Assembly (NCBI GenBank): GCA_034769895.1
Contig: CM068374.1
Coordinates: forward strand, 356,721,802 to 356,785,801
Origin: Magicicada septendecula
Taxonomy: Eukaryota; Arthropoda; Insecta; Hemiptera; Cicadidae
Reading direction: 5' to 3'
Length of the DNA: 64,000 nucleotides
Under the pieces are notes generated by a model, which worked only from the letters and a program-made list of their open reading frames with translations, had not been told where the DNA came from and ran no database searches. Positions within the stretch are counted from its first letter, which is position 1; the number at the start of each line of letters is the position of its first letter. Position numbers and translations under genes: made by a program. Shown here piece after piece: positions 34,200 to 45,484 of the stretch.

Positions 34200-34560
34200 T
34201 TTTGTAATTTTTGGAGGACGATCAAGGGAAATGTCGATGGTAGAGCAGTTAGACACCAGCCGCCAAACGCGTATCGACGACGGCGATAACCGTCTACAAG
34301 AAATTTCACGATTGCAGCGTAGCGTAGTCTGCGCTGGGGGCGTCGGGCGGCACGCGATCCCGCGATCGACGTCGCGCCGACTGGCATGCAGAGACTAATT
34401 ATAATTATCACCGCGTTGTAATGCAGTGTTTATGCTTTGCCAGGCGTACGGTTATACAAACCGCACGACACACGAGGTAACCTTGGTCTCCACGTTTTGA
34501 CCAGTCTGTGTGCAGGCGAAATCGCACGTACGCCGCTGCGAATAAATGATACACCTTGTC
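34200..34560. other. GC-rich, CpG-containing island
   Basis: A block rich in CG dinucleotides (GCGTAGCGTAG, GGGGGCGTCGGGCGGCACGC, GATCGACGTCGCGCCGAC) in otherwise AT-rich DNA. Frames of 74-102 codons exist on both strands with no recognised domain. It could be an exon or regulatory region of a host gene, or a recently arrived repeat. I cannot decide. Confidence 0.35.
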
Positions 34561-34597
34561 TTGTGTTCATTTTCGCCTGTCGTATTCTAAAATAAAA

Positions 34598-35448
34598 AAT
34601 CGGTATGGAGAACCATGTATGACTTCCATGTTCTAAGTTTTATATTTAAAATCATTTACTTGAATTCGGTTCGATAATTTCTAAAAATATATCCCCCACC
34701 ATCAAACTGTTTTCACTATTTATAGATATGTTTGTTATTATGTGGGTAGTCGTTGAATAGAATGTTATTTTCGAGTCACTTTATGTATAAAAATTAGGTA
34801 CTTTATTCTAATAAAGAAACTGAACTACGGAGATAATCACACATTAAATTACATATTTATATAATTATTTTGTGGCCTGCTGGGCCATGGTTGCAGATCT
34901 TCACGGATAGATGATTTAAATTAAAATAATAAAATTATTTTATTTTTAACAATTACCATTGTTTGAAAAAGATTAAATGCATTTTTATTTAATTTCGTTT
35001 CGTTAACTCATTAAATCAATACCAAACGTGAAAAAATTACCCCCTCCACTTTTAACTACCCTTTTCATTTATAGATATTTCATCTGTTTTTCAACAGTGG
35101 ATTATTATGACCTTTTCAGGATACTTTATTTATCAAAATTAAGTTCTTTACACTTGTTAAAACGTTGCAGGTAAATTACCCCTTCCCCTTAACCGATCTT
35201 CACCAAAAGCAATAGGCCTTGAGTCCTCTACAACTCAGGCTCATATACAGAAAAAGTATTTGATTCCGTTTGAATTTGCGGCAGTTATCGTTCGCCATAG
35301 AAAAAATTCTACACACAGCCACAGACACTTTTCGGAAAATGACTTTTCTTCATGTTTTGAGGGTAGTACAATCAGAATCAGCCCTTATCTTAAACACGAT
35401 TTTTTCGTGATCACTATAATTCCATTTCCTTACGGAACATGGAAGTAA
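34598..35448. mobile_element. M-family TIR element, copy M3 (longest)
   Basis: CGGTATGGAGAACCATG at 34600, ACTTCCATGTTC at 34622 and GAACATGGAAGT ending 35446. It contains extra AT-rich sequence in the left part compared with M2. No transposase is visible. Confidence 0.7.
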
Positions 35449-35528
35449 AAAGAAAATACTTTCCCATTGTCTATACCCGCACTATATCGGTGTTTTGACT
35501 ACTCGATAATATCGATATTTCACGTTGT

Positions 35529-35568
35529 GAAGAAGAAGAAGAAGAAGAAGAAGAAGAAGAAGAAGAAG
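35529..35568. repeat. (GAA)n microsatellite
   Basis: About 13 GAA/AAG triplets. Confidence 0.95.
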
Positions 35569-35785
35569 CGTACCAGTTGTAAGAGACCAGTTGTAGCTTA
35601 ACCTATAAATGAACCTATAACCTGAAAATGCGTAATGTTTTCGTGCGTAAAATTAGTGAATGTTCTTGCCGTTTAGTTTGTTTTGTAAACAAAACAATAC
35701 TTATGAAAAGTTAAAAAAACGTTTCATAACTATAAATGACTGTAACACAGTGATATTTTAAATTTCATAGAAGATAACGTTTTCA

Positions 35786-35946
35786 GTAAAATTATTATCC
35801 GGCTTGTTGGGCATTGGTCTTCTTTTTGTAAATCCAAACGTTTCGACAGCAGCGCGACAGTCGTCTTCAGTGGTCTTCTAAATGACGACGCGGCTAGAGG
35901 ATCAGAACAGAAGACCACTGCCCAACAACCCGGATAATAATTTTAC
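35786..35946 (-). mobile_element. PLE-type foldback with hammerhead-like core
   Basis: Inverted arms start GTAAAATTATTATCCGG (35786) and end CCGGATAATAATTTTAC (35946), with a GAAGACCA.TGCCCAACAA block in both. On the minus strand the left half reads CTGAAGA (35864-35870), a CGACTGTCGCGCTGCTGTCG-like stem and GAAACG (about 35839-35844). The same order is seen in the PLE module at 56836-56862. Confidence 0.6.
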
Positions 35947-36507
35947 CGAAGATGACTCCGGCCGCGAAAGCTTTAATATTATGATAACGGTTTAAACAAA
36001 TTAACTGATATTTCATTAAAACCTGAACCACCGTACTTAACCTTGTGGACGAAAACGTTAAGTACTTTTAAACCTAGCCTACATACCTCGTGAAAAATAC
36101 AAAATATATCTTTTTGTATTGTGTTAGAGAATATACGTATATACGAGTAGTATAAACACAATACCTGGGAAAGTGTTGTGGTATTAACTGAAATTAAACA
36201 TTAATGTAAGATCTCGTGTTAAAGTTTTATTTGCGGCGTAGTTATTGCCAATTAAACGTTTCTGCGGCAAACTCATATAACCTTTGCCTCGATTCAAATT
36301 GTTTACGTATAGTCTAGAACTTTATATTATACCTTATACAAAAATGTTATTTCATTTACGTACAGTTTGTCCTTGTCCGAAGTTTCGTAATGCGTTTAGT
36401 GGCCTGACTCGTAGTCGTCAGACACGTTGTGTTTTGTTGCTTTTATTTCTAAAATCTTGTTTGATCCTCCCATAGATAACTGTGTCGTGTATAGGATAAG
36501 ATGGTAT

Positions 36508-36997
36508 TGTTACGACGGTCTAACGGATCGTCGTATGGTACAGTGGAAAACAAAATACAAGACACCAATTAAGTCACTGATCACCAGTTTCACTAACACA
36601 ATTAAACAGTTTGTAATCAACAAGATAGTCTTACAACAAATCAAATAAAAATTGTTCGCACGCAATAAAAATGTCAACTAATAGAGTACCGCACAATTAC
36701 AAAACCCATAACACTTCGCCACAATACTTCGAACCGCACTAGAATAAATCGCCACTTAACCGCACTGTGTAATCCCCCGACAATAACTGAGCTAAGCGCC
36801 GCCGCAGTTTTGTATTTATATCCCGCTGAGATTCCAGCATATGCCATAATACGTGTCTACTAGAAAACATTAGAACGTAATTGATTGCGGCCTTGAACAC
36901 AGCGCGCGCGGACCGGTATGGTCCGGAAAAGTCTCGGCTACGGACGCGTGACAAGTATCACGTAATTGTCTTTCATCTGAAAGTAGCAGCAACATGT

Positions 36998-37069
<72 letters not shown>

Positions 37070-37119
37070 TACAGCCGGGCTCCGCTGAAACACGTAGCAT
37101 GTTCTGTAATGTCGTAAAG
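36508..37119. mobile_element. LTR-like repeat L1, with expanded CA array
   Basis: Starts TGTTACGACGG and is co-linear with L2 (47543-48066) and L3 (60761-61285) over the whole length (for example AGACACCAATTAAGTCAC, ACAATTAAACAGTTT, TTTGTATTTATA). The end ATGTCGTAAAG is a mutated form of TGTCGTAACA. TG...CA ends with 9-bp inversion suggest a solo LTR, but no primer-binding site, polypurine tract or clear target duplication was found. Confidence 0.55.
37001..37068. repeat. (CA)34 microsatellite inside L1
   Basis: The same position in L2 and L3 is TACGCACACACTACAGCC with only three CA units, so the array expanded within this copy. Confidence 0.95.
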
Positions 37120-37186
37120 CTGATGTAGTCGGATACTGGAGAGGTCTCCGTTTGGAGATTAATAAGTAAAGTATATCAGATATAGG

Positions 37187-38409
37187 TACGGTGACCATAT
37201 TTTCTCATTGCAATCCGCGACATGCGACACCAGTTGTGGTTGGGAGAGAGGTAAGTTAGGTTACGGGAGAGGTATGAGGCATTTCTCGAAACAATGTTGA
37301 ATATAAATATTCTTTTAGTGGAGTTTATATTTGGCGTTAATTATTGACAAAGTGATTTGGAATTTGGTGTGGAAATTAGGTACATTAGTGCTATCAATGT
37401 ATAAAATTTCGTTAACTTTTATACATTATTTTCAAAATAACATTAATTTGTTTAAAATCGCCTGTTGCTAACTTTACAAGCGATTTGCATAAAAACTGTT
37501 TATCGCATATATTTTTATAAGTTTTATTTTATAGCTTATAGTTAAATTTTATAAGTTATATTTTTTAAACTTTTTTTGATCCGATTATTAGCAGCGGAGA
37601 CATTTTGAGAAAACCCAGAATAAAAACACTATTTTCCAACTAAAATTGTTAATAAAAATATGTTGCCGACCGATTTGGTATTCTAAAACTTGAGGGTGTA
37701 TGTACTTTCATGTCCCGAACAAATGGTCAAAAGATGAAACCCGCTTCAAACAGTTCCCGAAGAAAGTAAAATTTGGTTCCACTATTTCTAGTTAGCGTTT
37801 TAAATATATTAAGTTACACAAAACTTAGGCCTATCTTATATCATATGATCATATCGGTTTTCAAATAAAACCCATAAAAAATTAGTAAAAACAAAAGTAG
37901 GCCAATAGAAAATTTCAAAAAATTTCATTTCATAAAAACTTAACAATTTTTCACGTTAAGTAAATTGAATATTGAATAATATTAATATTAAAACTAGTTA
38001 AAGACACTCAGATATAACAATAAAGATTAGTTGTTAATTGAAGTCCATCCCAGTGCAGCATAAACACGTCTGTTCAGCATTTGTAATTAGTTTAATAAGT
38101 TCTTGAAGCTGGTGTACGGTTTAGTCAAATCGTATTTCTCCGTTGAAGACAACTTGTTTGTCAGTGTTTTGTTTTTTATTTTTTCGTACGTTTCAATGCA
38201 CGTCTCTGAGTAGTTTATTTGAGTGATAAGAGAGATGGCAAGCACACCATGCACCACGGGTGCTATGTTTGCATAAATTAAGCACAATTTTTGCTTTAAA
38301 ACGATAAAATATTGTAAAGTCTAAATCCGGGACGTTTTAACTATTTTTCGGGGACCTAGGTCCGAAATCCGGTACTGTCCCGGAAAACCCTGGACCTATG
38401 ATCACCGTA
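37187..38409. mobile_element. hAT-like element with TACGGTGACCATA ends
   Basis: TACGGTGACCATA (37187-37199) and its inverted counterpart TATGATCACCGTA (38397-38409); GGGAC/CCCGG motifs lie just inside the right end. The flanks are GATATAGG (37179-37186) and GATATGCG (38410-38417), an 8-bp duplication with two mismatches. The interior is AT-rich and I see no intact transposase. Confidence 0.7.
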
Positions 38410-38727
38410 GATATGCGATAAAGTCGAGAGGGTCAAAGTGGCATGATGCGTCAGCCGTTTTCTGTTTAAAGTGTGTTTAAACGAGGTGTATAGTTCAACG
38501 TATGAAGGGGGATGTAATGCTTCGAGCGATGGAGTGAAGGGTAAAAGCTGAAGTCAGGACTGCAAGTGTTTCGGACAAGTTTAGAGAGTAGAGTTTGGAG
38601 TGGTAGGGTCACTTGTTTGAAAAGGAACGTAGTGTATTTGTTGAAGATAGCTAGGGAGGAAATGTAGTCGATCGTAAAGAGGAAGAAACTCAAACGTAAA
38701 ATGACTTGACAAAATATAGTGGAACCT

Positions 38728-39483
<756 letters not shown>

Positions 39484-39618
39484 AAAAATCTTAAGTGCCA
39501 ATGTTGTACGGATGTGAGATGTGGAAAATGACCAGCATCGTTACTTGGAAGCTTGAAATGTTTGTAAATAAATACCTGCGTAACGGCATGGGAATATGTT
39601 GGCCAAACGTTATATCCA
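39484..39618 (+). pseudogene. Host non-LTR RT relic, left part (interrupted)
   Basis: The plus strand reads VPMLYGCEMWKMTSIVTWKL, then EMFVNKYLRNGMGICWPNVI, the conserved LYGCE.W and LR...WP.VISNE region near the end of RT proteins. It stops at the insertion beginning 39619 and resumes at 41158. Confidence 0.75.
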
Positions 39619-40275
39619 CAATTGATCAGACCAAATCTAGGAACTGTTCTCGGTTTCCCTGCTTCTATTAAGATTTTATTCTCCACATAAAGACTCTGTA
39701 TTGCTCTGATTAGATGTCGTGGGATCCCTTTCCTTGCCATTACTGCCCATACTTTGCTCCGATTCACTCCGTCAGATGCCTTCTCAAAGTCGATGAAAGC
39801 TGTGTATGTGGGTGGCTGATACTCTGTACGCTTTTCAATTAGCTGGGCTACAATGTAACCATGATCTGCCCTTCCTGAAACCGTGCATGGTCTCCGTTAT
39901 TGCATTTACCCGTCTTCTTAATATAGGTACATGCATATAATTTATATGAAGTATTAAGAAGGCTGACTCCTCTGTAGTTCCTGGAGTCGTACGATCACCT
40001 TTCTTGAATATGGGAATTACCTTTGCAATCCGCCAGTCGTCAGGAACATGATTAGTGGTCCAGCATAGATTAATGAACTGCAGCAAGGCTGGTGCACACT
40101 TTATAAGCTCCACGTTCAGCCCATCAGTGCCCGGTGCTTTTCTATTCTTACAGCGGTGTAGAGCAGCTAACAATTCATCCACAGGTATTGGGTCCACACA
40201 ATCACTGATATCAGCAAAGGTTGTTTCTTCCAGATGATCCTGGGTCCATAGCTCCTCATAGTAGCTGTTGATCAA
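39619..40275 (-). pseudogene. RT N-terminal palm segment (inverted part of the insertion)
   Basis: On the minus strand: INSYYEELWTQDHLEETTFA, then LHRCKNRKAPGTDGLNVELI, VPDDWRIAKVIPIFKKGDR, a frameshifted NYRG-equivalent region, FIDFEKASDGVNRSKVWAVM (RT motif A with catalytic Asp) and GIPRHLIRAIQSLYVE to LINCG. These are RT motifs 1 to 3 of a non-LTR element. Breaks near 39960 and 39835 prevent one continuous frame. The endonuclease domain is absent. Confidence 0.88.
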
Positions 40276-41069
40276 TTGTGGAGTACGACAAGGGTGTCCA
40301 TTATCACCTTATCTTTTTAGTTTATATATTGACGATGTCATACAAAACTGGCTGATGTGTCTTCCAGAACATTTTATGATTGGTCACTCTACGATTGACA
40401 CTTTGTTGTTTGCGGACGATCAGGCTATTCTGTCGGACTCGGAAAACACATTGCAGATGGGGGATACATTTGTTAAATCGAATCTGCAAAGACTCTGGGT
40501 TCCAGATATCTACACATAAGACTAACGTGATGGCTTTTCGTGGAACTGATCCCGTACGGGCAAAAACTGTTATAGATGATACTATCCTGGAACAAGTTAG
40601 CAATTTTGAATACCTGGAGTACAGTGTTTCTTATAATGCAAGCAACGGCGTTGTGAATAAGTAGCATAAGTTCAACCTTATGTGCGGGACCATTAGGCGA
40701 ACCCTTAAGTCAGCAAGTAAAGGAACACGCCTAAAGTTCTACAATGTGATGGCTCTTCCCACACTTCTTTATGGGTCTGTGAATTGGACTTTAACGGAAG
40801 GCCAAGCCTGTCGCATCCAAGCGGCTGAAATGAGATTTCTCAGGCACGTGGCAGGGTATACTCACCATGATCATAGAAAAAAAACAGGTGTACGGCAGGA
40901 ACTGAATATTATGAGTACACTCGACAGGATCGCCCAGTATCGACTGAATTGGTGGGAACATATTTGCCGAATGGATGACTGCCGCATCCCCAAACATCTC
41001 TGGAACTATAAGCCGAGGGGACGGAGAGGTATGGGACAGCCGAGGAAGCGCTGGAGTGACCAGCTCTAA
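40268..41069 (+). pseudogene. RT C-terminal segment (forward part of the insertion)
   Basis: INCGVRQGCPLSPYLFSLYI, then TLLFADDQAILSDSENTLQM with intact catalytic FADD, GTDPVRAKTVIDDTILEQV, MCGTIRRTLKSASKGTRLKF and LLYGSVNWTL. It ends LDRIAQYRLNWWEHICRMDD and PRGRRGMGQPRKRWSDQL with a stop at about 41069. One frameshift after LQMG near 40465 and a stop near 40664 break it. It aligns with 12174-13098. Confidence 0.9.
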
Positions 41070-41157
41070 TCTTTGCGTATTTTGTGACCGGAACAAACCA
41101 TTTTTGGTTTAATCCGTGAAGATGATGATGATGATGATGATGATGACGTTATATCCA

Positions 41158-41290
41158 ACGAATGACTGTGCCGTATCACCAACCGGTGTTTTATGGAAAA
41201 CAGATAATGAAGTGGAATTAGCGTTGGTTGTATCTCAGAAGACATATAGGATGGAACCTTGAGATGACCAAAAGAAGAAGAAGATTATGG
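41158..41290 (+). pseudogene. Host non-LTR RT relic, right part
   Basis: Continues the relic at 39484-39618 directly: SNE, a stop, LCRITNRC, then in another frame QIMKWN and RWLYLRRHIGWNLEMTKRRR, the usual KW.WIGHTLRR box. It ends in an AAG-repeat tail at about 41270-41284. Confidence 0.7.
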
Positions 41291-41406
41291 ATCACGTGAT
41301 AAAGTACTACGAAATTACGGAATTAGTGGCTGTGAATAGCGTGTGGTCGTTAACAGTGATTCAGGAACAGAGACGTAGACGTGAGGGGGAGAGCATTCGT
41401 TTAGAA

Positions 41407-41998
41407 CAGTGTTCCGCAACCGGTGTGCCGCGGCACAATAGTGTGCCGTCACAAGGTGAAAGGTGTGACGCGAACTTTTACGTATTACTGTAATAAATTA
41501 ATTGTCGATTTTAGTAAGAAGGTGCTTGTTTATTCTTTAATACATGCTGATAACTGTTATATTTTCATAGAAATTAAACGTAATTTATTTACTCAATATT
41601 GTTTTATAGTTTGCTTATCTTAAGTTATTTGTATTCTCGCCCGAAATATTGGGCCGGTTTGATGGGTTACAGGCGGCAAGCTTTGTGTTCACCGCAAAGG
41701 TATGAGTAGAGTTATTTACTTTGAAATTCGTATTTTCTACAGTGAATTAAAGTTAATAAATTGTTAATAAATGCATGAGTCTATTCCTGTTTTATATTAA
41801 TAATAATAACAACAACAACAATAACAATAATGATAATAATAATAATACTAATAATAATAATTGATTACATAACGACGTAATATTTCGTAATTATATTAAG
41901 ATTCATATGATTTTGAGGGGACAGACATTTTGGTGTGCCGTGTTGAGTCTAGGTCCGTCTGGGGTGTGCCGTGAGTAAAAAAACGTTGCGGAACACTG
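41407..41998. mobile_element. hAT MITE with CAGTGTTCCGCAAC ends
   Basis: CAGTGTTCCGCAAC at 41407 and GTTGCGGAACACTG ending 41998 are perfect inverted ends. GTGTGCCG motifs follow inside both. The flanks GTTTAGAA (41399-41406) and GTTTAGAC (41999-42006) form an 8-bp duplication with one mismatch. An AAT/AAC-repeat tract lies at about 41798-41861. No coding capacity is seen. Confidence 0.88.
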
Positions 41999-42072
41999 GT
42001 TTAGACCGTATGTTCTACCTTAAAATGACGAATAGTTAAAGGGAAACAAAGGAATTAAAAAGAACCTAATAC

Positions 42073-42860
42073 CTAATGTTTCTTCTGCCCGAGAGCAGAT
42101 CGTACAGGGCATGCTCCCCTCCATGCTTTCCTATACTGTGTAAGTCGTTTCATTACTTGAAATGGCATCCGTGGATCGTCTGTCGTGTGGTCTCTCCTCC
42201 TTTTTCCATCCACCAGCCCTTTCACTCTTTCTGCCATTACATTACCTTGTGCCTGCCGCTTACATTGTCTCAATCAATTTTTCTTCCTGCCCTTTTTGAT
42301 ATCCAGCACTCTCCTACTCTTCCAGACACGTCCTCATTCGTCACTCTGTCCTTCCAGGATACCCTTTCCATCCTTCTCCATGTTCACATCTCGAAGACCT
42401 CTAACCTCCTCTCCTCTTTTTTTCTCAATATCAAAGTTTTTGCCTCGTAGGGGTGCACGCTCCAAACCTTTTTGACTTCATCATCCTTTTTATCATTTTA
42501 TATCCAGTGGCCCGCTTAATAATATTTTATTTCTAGTAAGAGCTGCCGTAGCTAAAGCAACGTAAGGATGTTACCTCTTCACTACAACGCATGTCCTCCC
42601 TAACTAAACATCCCAGGTATTCAAAAACTGTCACTTGTTCAGTTTCCTCATTCGCCATTTTAATCTCTGCAGTTCTGCGCATTTTGCTTATTACCATGCT
42701 GTTGTCTTCTTTACGTGGTTTTTATTCCGAACTCCACAGACGTTCTGCTAAAATCCCTCATCATTCCATTTAATGATGTTTCACCTCCGCAAGCAACACC
42801 ATACCGTCTGCAAGCCTGATGCACTCTATCCCTTTCCACTGACTCTATTCTATTACCAGT
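42073..42860 (-). pseudogene. Non-LTR RT 3' half, catalytic DD changed
   Basis: On the minus strand: IRLADGMVLLAE (about 42790-42830), where active elements have ADDMVLLAE, then MMRDFS, VEFGIKT, MVISKMRRTAEIKMANEETE and VTVFEYLGCLV. After a break come EEVRGLRDVNMEKDGKGILE, RVLDIKKGRK and RQCKRQAQGNVMAERVKGLV, the WxxRMxK and RQ..R..G.V..ER..G boxes, ending with a stop near 42073. Several frameshifts occur. This is a third RT family in the window. Confidence 0.75.
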
Positions 42861-43336
42861 AAGTTTTATAAATTTAAATATTCAATTTTTTAACAGATGT
42901 GATGCTAATTTGAAGTTACCTGCCAAGATCTGACCTTTCTGGATCCGTCTCTGCCTAGACGATGCATTCTTCCCCGAGGAGTAGGATAAAACGTCATGCT
43001 GTGATCCCTTGTAAAGGTAAAAACCCATGATAATTGAGTACGATCGTGGTCATTTTAAATTGCTACTATCCATAGTGATCCTCACACGATACTTAGTCTC
43101 GAATTGGGTTTGAGCGTAACTTATCTTTTGGTTGTAGGACCATTTCACTTTTCTTGTTAACGTTTATTGGAAGTTGGTTAGAAACATGGGACGTGATAAA
43201 AACGTTCGTGCAGTCTTTGAATTTGCCGTGCTAGAAATGTCAAATAGTTAAGTGTTCGATTTATGTAGTATGCCTATTGGTAGGCATGTTTGTGACAGTT
43301 ATCTGCTGTGTATGGACGAGCCGTTTACAAATACTG
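42861..43336. other. Spacer, possible mariner-end fragment
   Basis: No gene is recognised. GATAAAAACGTTCGTGCAGT near 43194 resembles the inverted end of mariner copies A-C and may be a solo terminal fragment. Confidence 0.3.
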
Positions 43337-43338
43337 TA

Positions 43339-43771
43339 CAGTGGAAAGCGTTTAACGCGAAATGACGGGGACCAGCTTTTGTTCGTGTTAAACGGGCAAA
43401 AAGTGAAACACAATAAGATAAATGAACAAACACTGACTTATTGTATAGTGTAGTCAAATAAAGCAAGGAAGAACTTACATATGAACGTTTTATGTATCCT
43501 TCTGAATATTCAGAAGGGTACAAGTTCGTCAGTACTCTCATCACTTTCACAGTTTTAAGTTGCACCGTTTTGGCGGCGTGCATGTTTGGATTTATTTATT
43601 ATGCAGCTATTGAAAGCCAGCAACAAAATTATTATAACAAAATTTTTCGTGTTAACCGATGTTTTGTAGGTAAAACTTCCGCGTCAAGCGTACAAACTGT
43701 AATTGTAAAATAGAAGCAACGATCGGGACCTGAACTGTATTACGCCTTTTCTTGTTAAACGTTTTCCACTG
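43339..43771. mobile_element. pogo-like MITE with TA target duplication
   Basis: CAGTGGAAAGCGTTTAAC at 43339 and GTTAAACGTTTTCCACTG ending 43771 are inverted ends; TA lies on each side (43337-43338 and 43772-43773). The 433-bp element has no transposase. CAGTGGAA also begins the Tigger at 50492, so the two may share a transposase class. A small CCTTCTGAATATTCAGAAGG palindrome lies at 43498-43517. Confidence 0.82.
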
Positions 43772-43773
43772 TA

Positions 43774-44750
43774 GTCCAAATGCTTCGAAGAAGATACTTA
43801 AATCAGTTAAATACGATGACAGTAAGATGAAGATTGCGCACTTTAGTTGTTTGTTGTGTAAAAATGCTTAGGAAGAAGCTGGCTATGTGTCAATGTTTCG
43901 TCTCACTTGATGTGCCCGTTTAGTTATAGCCTACCCGATGTGAAATAGAAAGTCGGTTAGGTCCAACATAAAACCCAACAAGAAAAAAAAATCTGAATAG
44001 TCGAATAGAGTAAAAGACAGAGGGGGGAGGGGCGCGAGAGAGAGGAAGAGAGAATGCGTTTGACAGACCATGATTGTTTTCTTCCGTCAGAATGACAGAT
44101 AACGTGTGTTATAAAAAAAATTGCATAAACGGGCGAGGAGTGGAGTGTCGCAACAACCCACCTGATGTGTGTCAGCAGACGGAGATCATCGTCAGCTTTT
44201 GTAACCAGACTTGTTTACACCGTGTCGTCCAAACCGTTTTTCATTCTCTCTGTATTGACAGTCGCTTTCTCACGTATTTTGAATTTTTTATTCAGATTAC
44301 GGAGTCGAATTATAATTTATTAAAATTAGCGCCGTAGCCAGAGTTATCAGAGGAAGTGAATCGCCTCGCTCCGTCTCCTCACGTACCTGGTAAATGAACT
44401 CTGGTACGAGATAAGCCACACAGGCTGTTGACTCCACTAGAAAGTTCGGTAGTTACCGACTCGTCGCGTTTGTATTGTTCTACACACAATGATAGCCCTC
44501 ATGCATAGAGTACTGAAGTAGCTGAGACGAATGCTTATGATTCGATAAACGTCTGCTTCCGCCTTACAGTGCGCCGTTTCATGCTTTGAGACAGTACAAA
44601 AGTATATTGAAAGTGTTTTCCAGCGGCACTCGGAACATTCCTTAAACGAGCGGATCGAGTTCTGAACGTATCAATCGATACATGTAAAACGTATTATACC
44701 TTTGCTCTACACACCCTTATTGTTTTCGAGACGAATCTCCCTCCTCCTCT
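43774..44750. other. Spacer, nothing recognised
   Basis: No gene is recognised. A GA-rich run lies at about 44020-44053. Confidence 0.3.
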
Positions 44751-44754
44751 AAAA

Positions 44755-45482
44755 TATCGGTATGGAGAACTGTACTTCCATGTTCTAAGATATACATTTA
44801 AATTCATTTTCGAAATGAAATATTTCCATAGAAACTACTTTCATCAGCCTTAACCACAGTAGTGTGGTCACTAACGTATACCACGTCACGTTAGCGCACT
44901 CGATTTTCTCTTATGATGGCAGTCGTTGGCACTGCCGAAACGTCTGGTTTTGCAGAAAACATTGGACAACGCCAAACAGCCCGGGAAGGAATTTTAACAA
45001 CAAACTACTTCTTTGACGCCGATAACGTAGTAGGCTATGCATATAAAAAATTATCCCCTCCCCCTTCAACTATCATTTTCGTTTATAGAAAATTACCCCC
45101 TCCCCGTTCAACTATAGATATTTCATCTACCTTTCTACAGTGGTGGATTATATTGATCTTCTTTTCAGGATACTTTATTTATCAAAAGTAAGTACTTTAC
45201 TCTTCTATAAATTATAACGTTGCAGGTAAACTACCCCTTCGCCTTAACCGATCTTCACCAAAATCAGTGGGCCTTGCTTGAGTCCTCTACAACTCAGGCG
45301 ATATGCAAAAAATTATTTGATTCTGTTTGAGTTTGCGGCAGTTATCGTTCGCAATAGAAAAAATTCTACACACAGACACTTTCGGAAAATGACTTTTCTT
45401 CATGTTTTGAGGGTAGTACAATCAGAATCAGTCCTTATCTCGAATACGATTTTTTTCTCCATTACTTTATGGAACATAAAGT
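44755..45482. mobile_element. M-family TIR element, copy M4
   Basis: TATCGGTATGGAGAAC at 44755, ACTTCCATGTTC at 44774 and a degenerate GGAACATAAAGT end at 45482. It is co-linear with M1-M3, apart from the insertion at 44841-45001 and a small duplication of the CCCCTCC..TTCAACTAT stretch near 45052-45112. Confidence 0.7.
44841..45001 (+). mobile_element. 161-bp hammerhead-bearing PLE module inserted into M4
   Basis: Flanked by AAACTACTT at 44832-44840 and 45002-45010; M2 shows the uninterrupted site. The insert contains CTTATGA, a perfect GGCAGT...ACTGCC stem II and GAAACGTC (about 44908-44943), the order of a hammerhead core with one change in the CTGATGA box. The 3' part GCCAAACAGCCCG.GAA.GAATTTTAACAA is shared with 52773-52805. 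It is short, non-coding and behaves as a mobile unit. Confidence 0.72.
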
Positions 45483-45484
45483 AA

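Larger units (their letters stand above)
39619..41145. mobile_element. Non-LTR retrotransposon insertion with 5' inversion and 12-bp target duplication
   Basis: The 1527-bp insert is flanked by ACGTTATATCCA at 39607-39618 and 41146-41157. Its 5' part (39619-40267) lies in minus orientation and its 3' part (40268-41145) in plus orientation. The inverted part encodes the front of the RT (FIDFEKASD box), ending at LINCG. The plus part restarts at INCGVRQGCPLSPYLF and ends with a GAT-repeat tail (41121-41145). The junction is a TTGATCAA palindrome at 40268-40275. This is the structure expected from twin priming. Confidence 0.92.

Noticed and set aside
36870-37198. Cys-Val or Thr-His rich frames over the CA array
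   Set aside because: They are created by the dinucleotide repeat, which is absent in sister copies.
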